Shown here one piece after another: positions 6,649 to 6,779 of a stretch of 6,779 nt of DNA. Source of the stretch: CAYZSU01 sp964480565 (GTDB taxonomy: Bacteria; UBA10199; 2-02-FULL-44-16; JAAZCA01); NCBI GenBank assembly GCA_964480565.1, contig CAYZSU010000100.1, forward strand, positions 1-6,779. The letters run 5' to 3'. A model generated the notes under the pieces. That model was given only the letters and a program-made list of their open reading frames with translations. It searched no databases and was not told where the DNA came from. Position 1 is the stretch's first letter. The number at the start of each line of letters is the position of its first letter. A program made the position numbers and the translations under genes.

Positions 6649-6679
6649 TTTGAAAAAAAAGGTGTGTCAATTCTTTTGT

Positions 6680-6696
6680 GGGACTGTTGAAAAAGG
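6680..6696 (+). mobile_element. Possible insertion-sequence terminal repeat
   Basis: GGGACTGTTGAAAAAGG resembles the tip of several insertion-sequence families, whose inverted repeats commonly begin GGG-CTGTTG-AAAA or similar. No transposase or matching opposite end lies within the window, and the element, if real, would extend to the right beyond the edge or be a solo remnant. Confidence 0.22.
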
Positions 6697-6735
6697 ACTA
6701 AAAATGAAAGAATGTGCGATATTCGCCTGATTTTT

Positions 6736-6766
6736 TTGAAATAAAGCGATAATCACTTCTTATAAT
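6736..6766 (+). promoter_or_regulatory. Candidate outward-facing promoter at the right edge
   Basis: TTGAAA (6736-6741) and a perfect TATAAT (6761-6766) are separated by 19 bases, slightly longer than optimal. It would drive transcription out of the window to the right. No downstream gene is visible to confirm it. Confidence 0.3.
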
Positions 6767-6779
6767 GGCCATTCCTGGC

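Larger units (their letters stand above)
6450..6779. other. Non-coding right edge with repeat and possible mobile-element remnant
   Basis: About 330 bases without a convincing gene. There is no classical terminator directly after the HIT gene. The stretch holds a GC-rich repeat block (6541-6648, listed separately), a candidate insertion-sequence tip (6680-6696), an eight-codon frame at 6703 (MKECAIFA, then stop) with no ribosome binding site, and a possible outward promoter near the edge. A TCACTT/AAGTGA pair at 6504-6509 and 6520-6525 could form a weak 6-base stem. Confidence 0.5.

Overview
This AT-rich bacterial window carries a compact set of housekeeping genes, one unusual surface or secretion-type protein, and a repeat-bearing non-coding edge. 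From left to right: the 5' half of a minus-strand tRNA-Arg(TCT), cut by the window edge (1-39); about 300 bases without a clear gene; a pseudopilin-type protein with a C-terminal LamG-like lectin fold (344-1558); rpmE for zinc-type ribosomal protein L31 (1674-1895) with its own rho-independent terminator (1918-1947); prfA (release factor 1) overlapping prmC (release-factor methyltransferase) by one base; murA; a strong-looking promoter overlapping the murA stop codon; a diverged HisA-like TIM-barrel protein; a HIT-family hydrolase; and about 330 bases of non-coding DNA with a GC-rich dispersed-type repeat and a possible insertion-sequence end. Every gene is on the plus strand; only the tRNA is on the minus strand.

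The genes fall into functional blocks. RF1 and PrmC are enzyme and substrate: PrmC methylates the Gln of the GGQ motif that RF1 uses to release finished proteins. L31 belongs to the same translation theme. MurA makes the first committed peptidoglycan precursor, so the organism probably builds a cell wall. The HisA-like and HIT genes form a separate small transcription unit served by the promoter at 5224-5253.

The most interesting points are these. (1) The pseudopilin has an extra membrane segment ahead of a textbook prepilin cleavage site, so its 'leader' is a membrane-anchored peptide of about 68 residues, and its mature part ends in a LamG domain. (2) The HisA-like protein keeps the fold and the flanking signature text but has lost a catalytic Asp and the glycine-rich phosphate-binding loops, and no other histidine gene is near. 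(3) The order prfA-prmC-murA-hisA-like-HIT looks like a collapsed version of the prfA-prmC-murA-his operon-HIT order I recall from Geobacter-type bacteria, suggesting a histidine operon eroded to one repurposed member.

The organism cannot be named from the window. Low GC, apparent loss of histidine synthesis, LamG-pilin fusions and GC-rich dispersed repeats would fit a reduced-genome, host-associated lineage such as Dependentiae (TM6) or another candidate phylum. That is a low-confidence inference.
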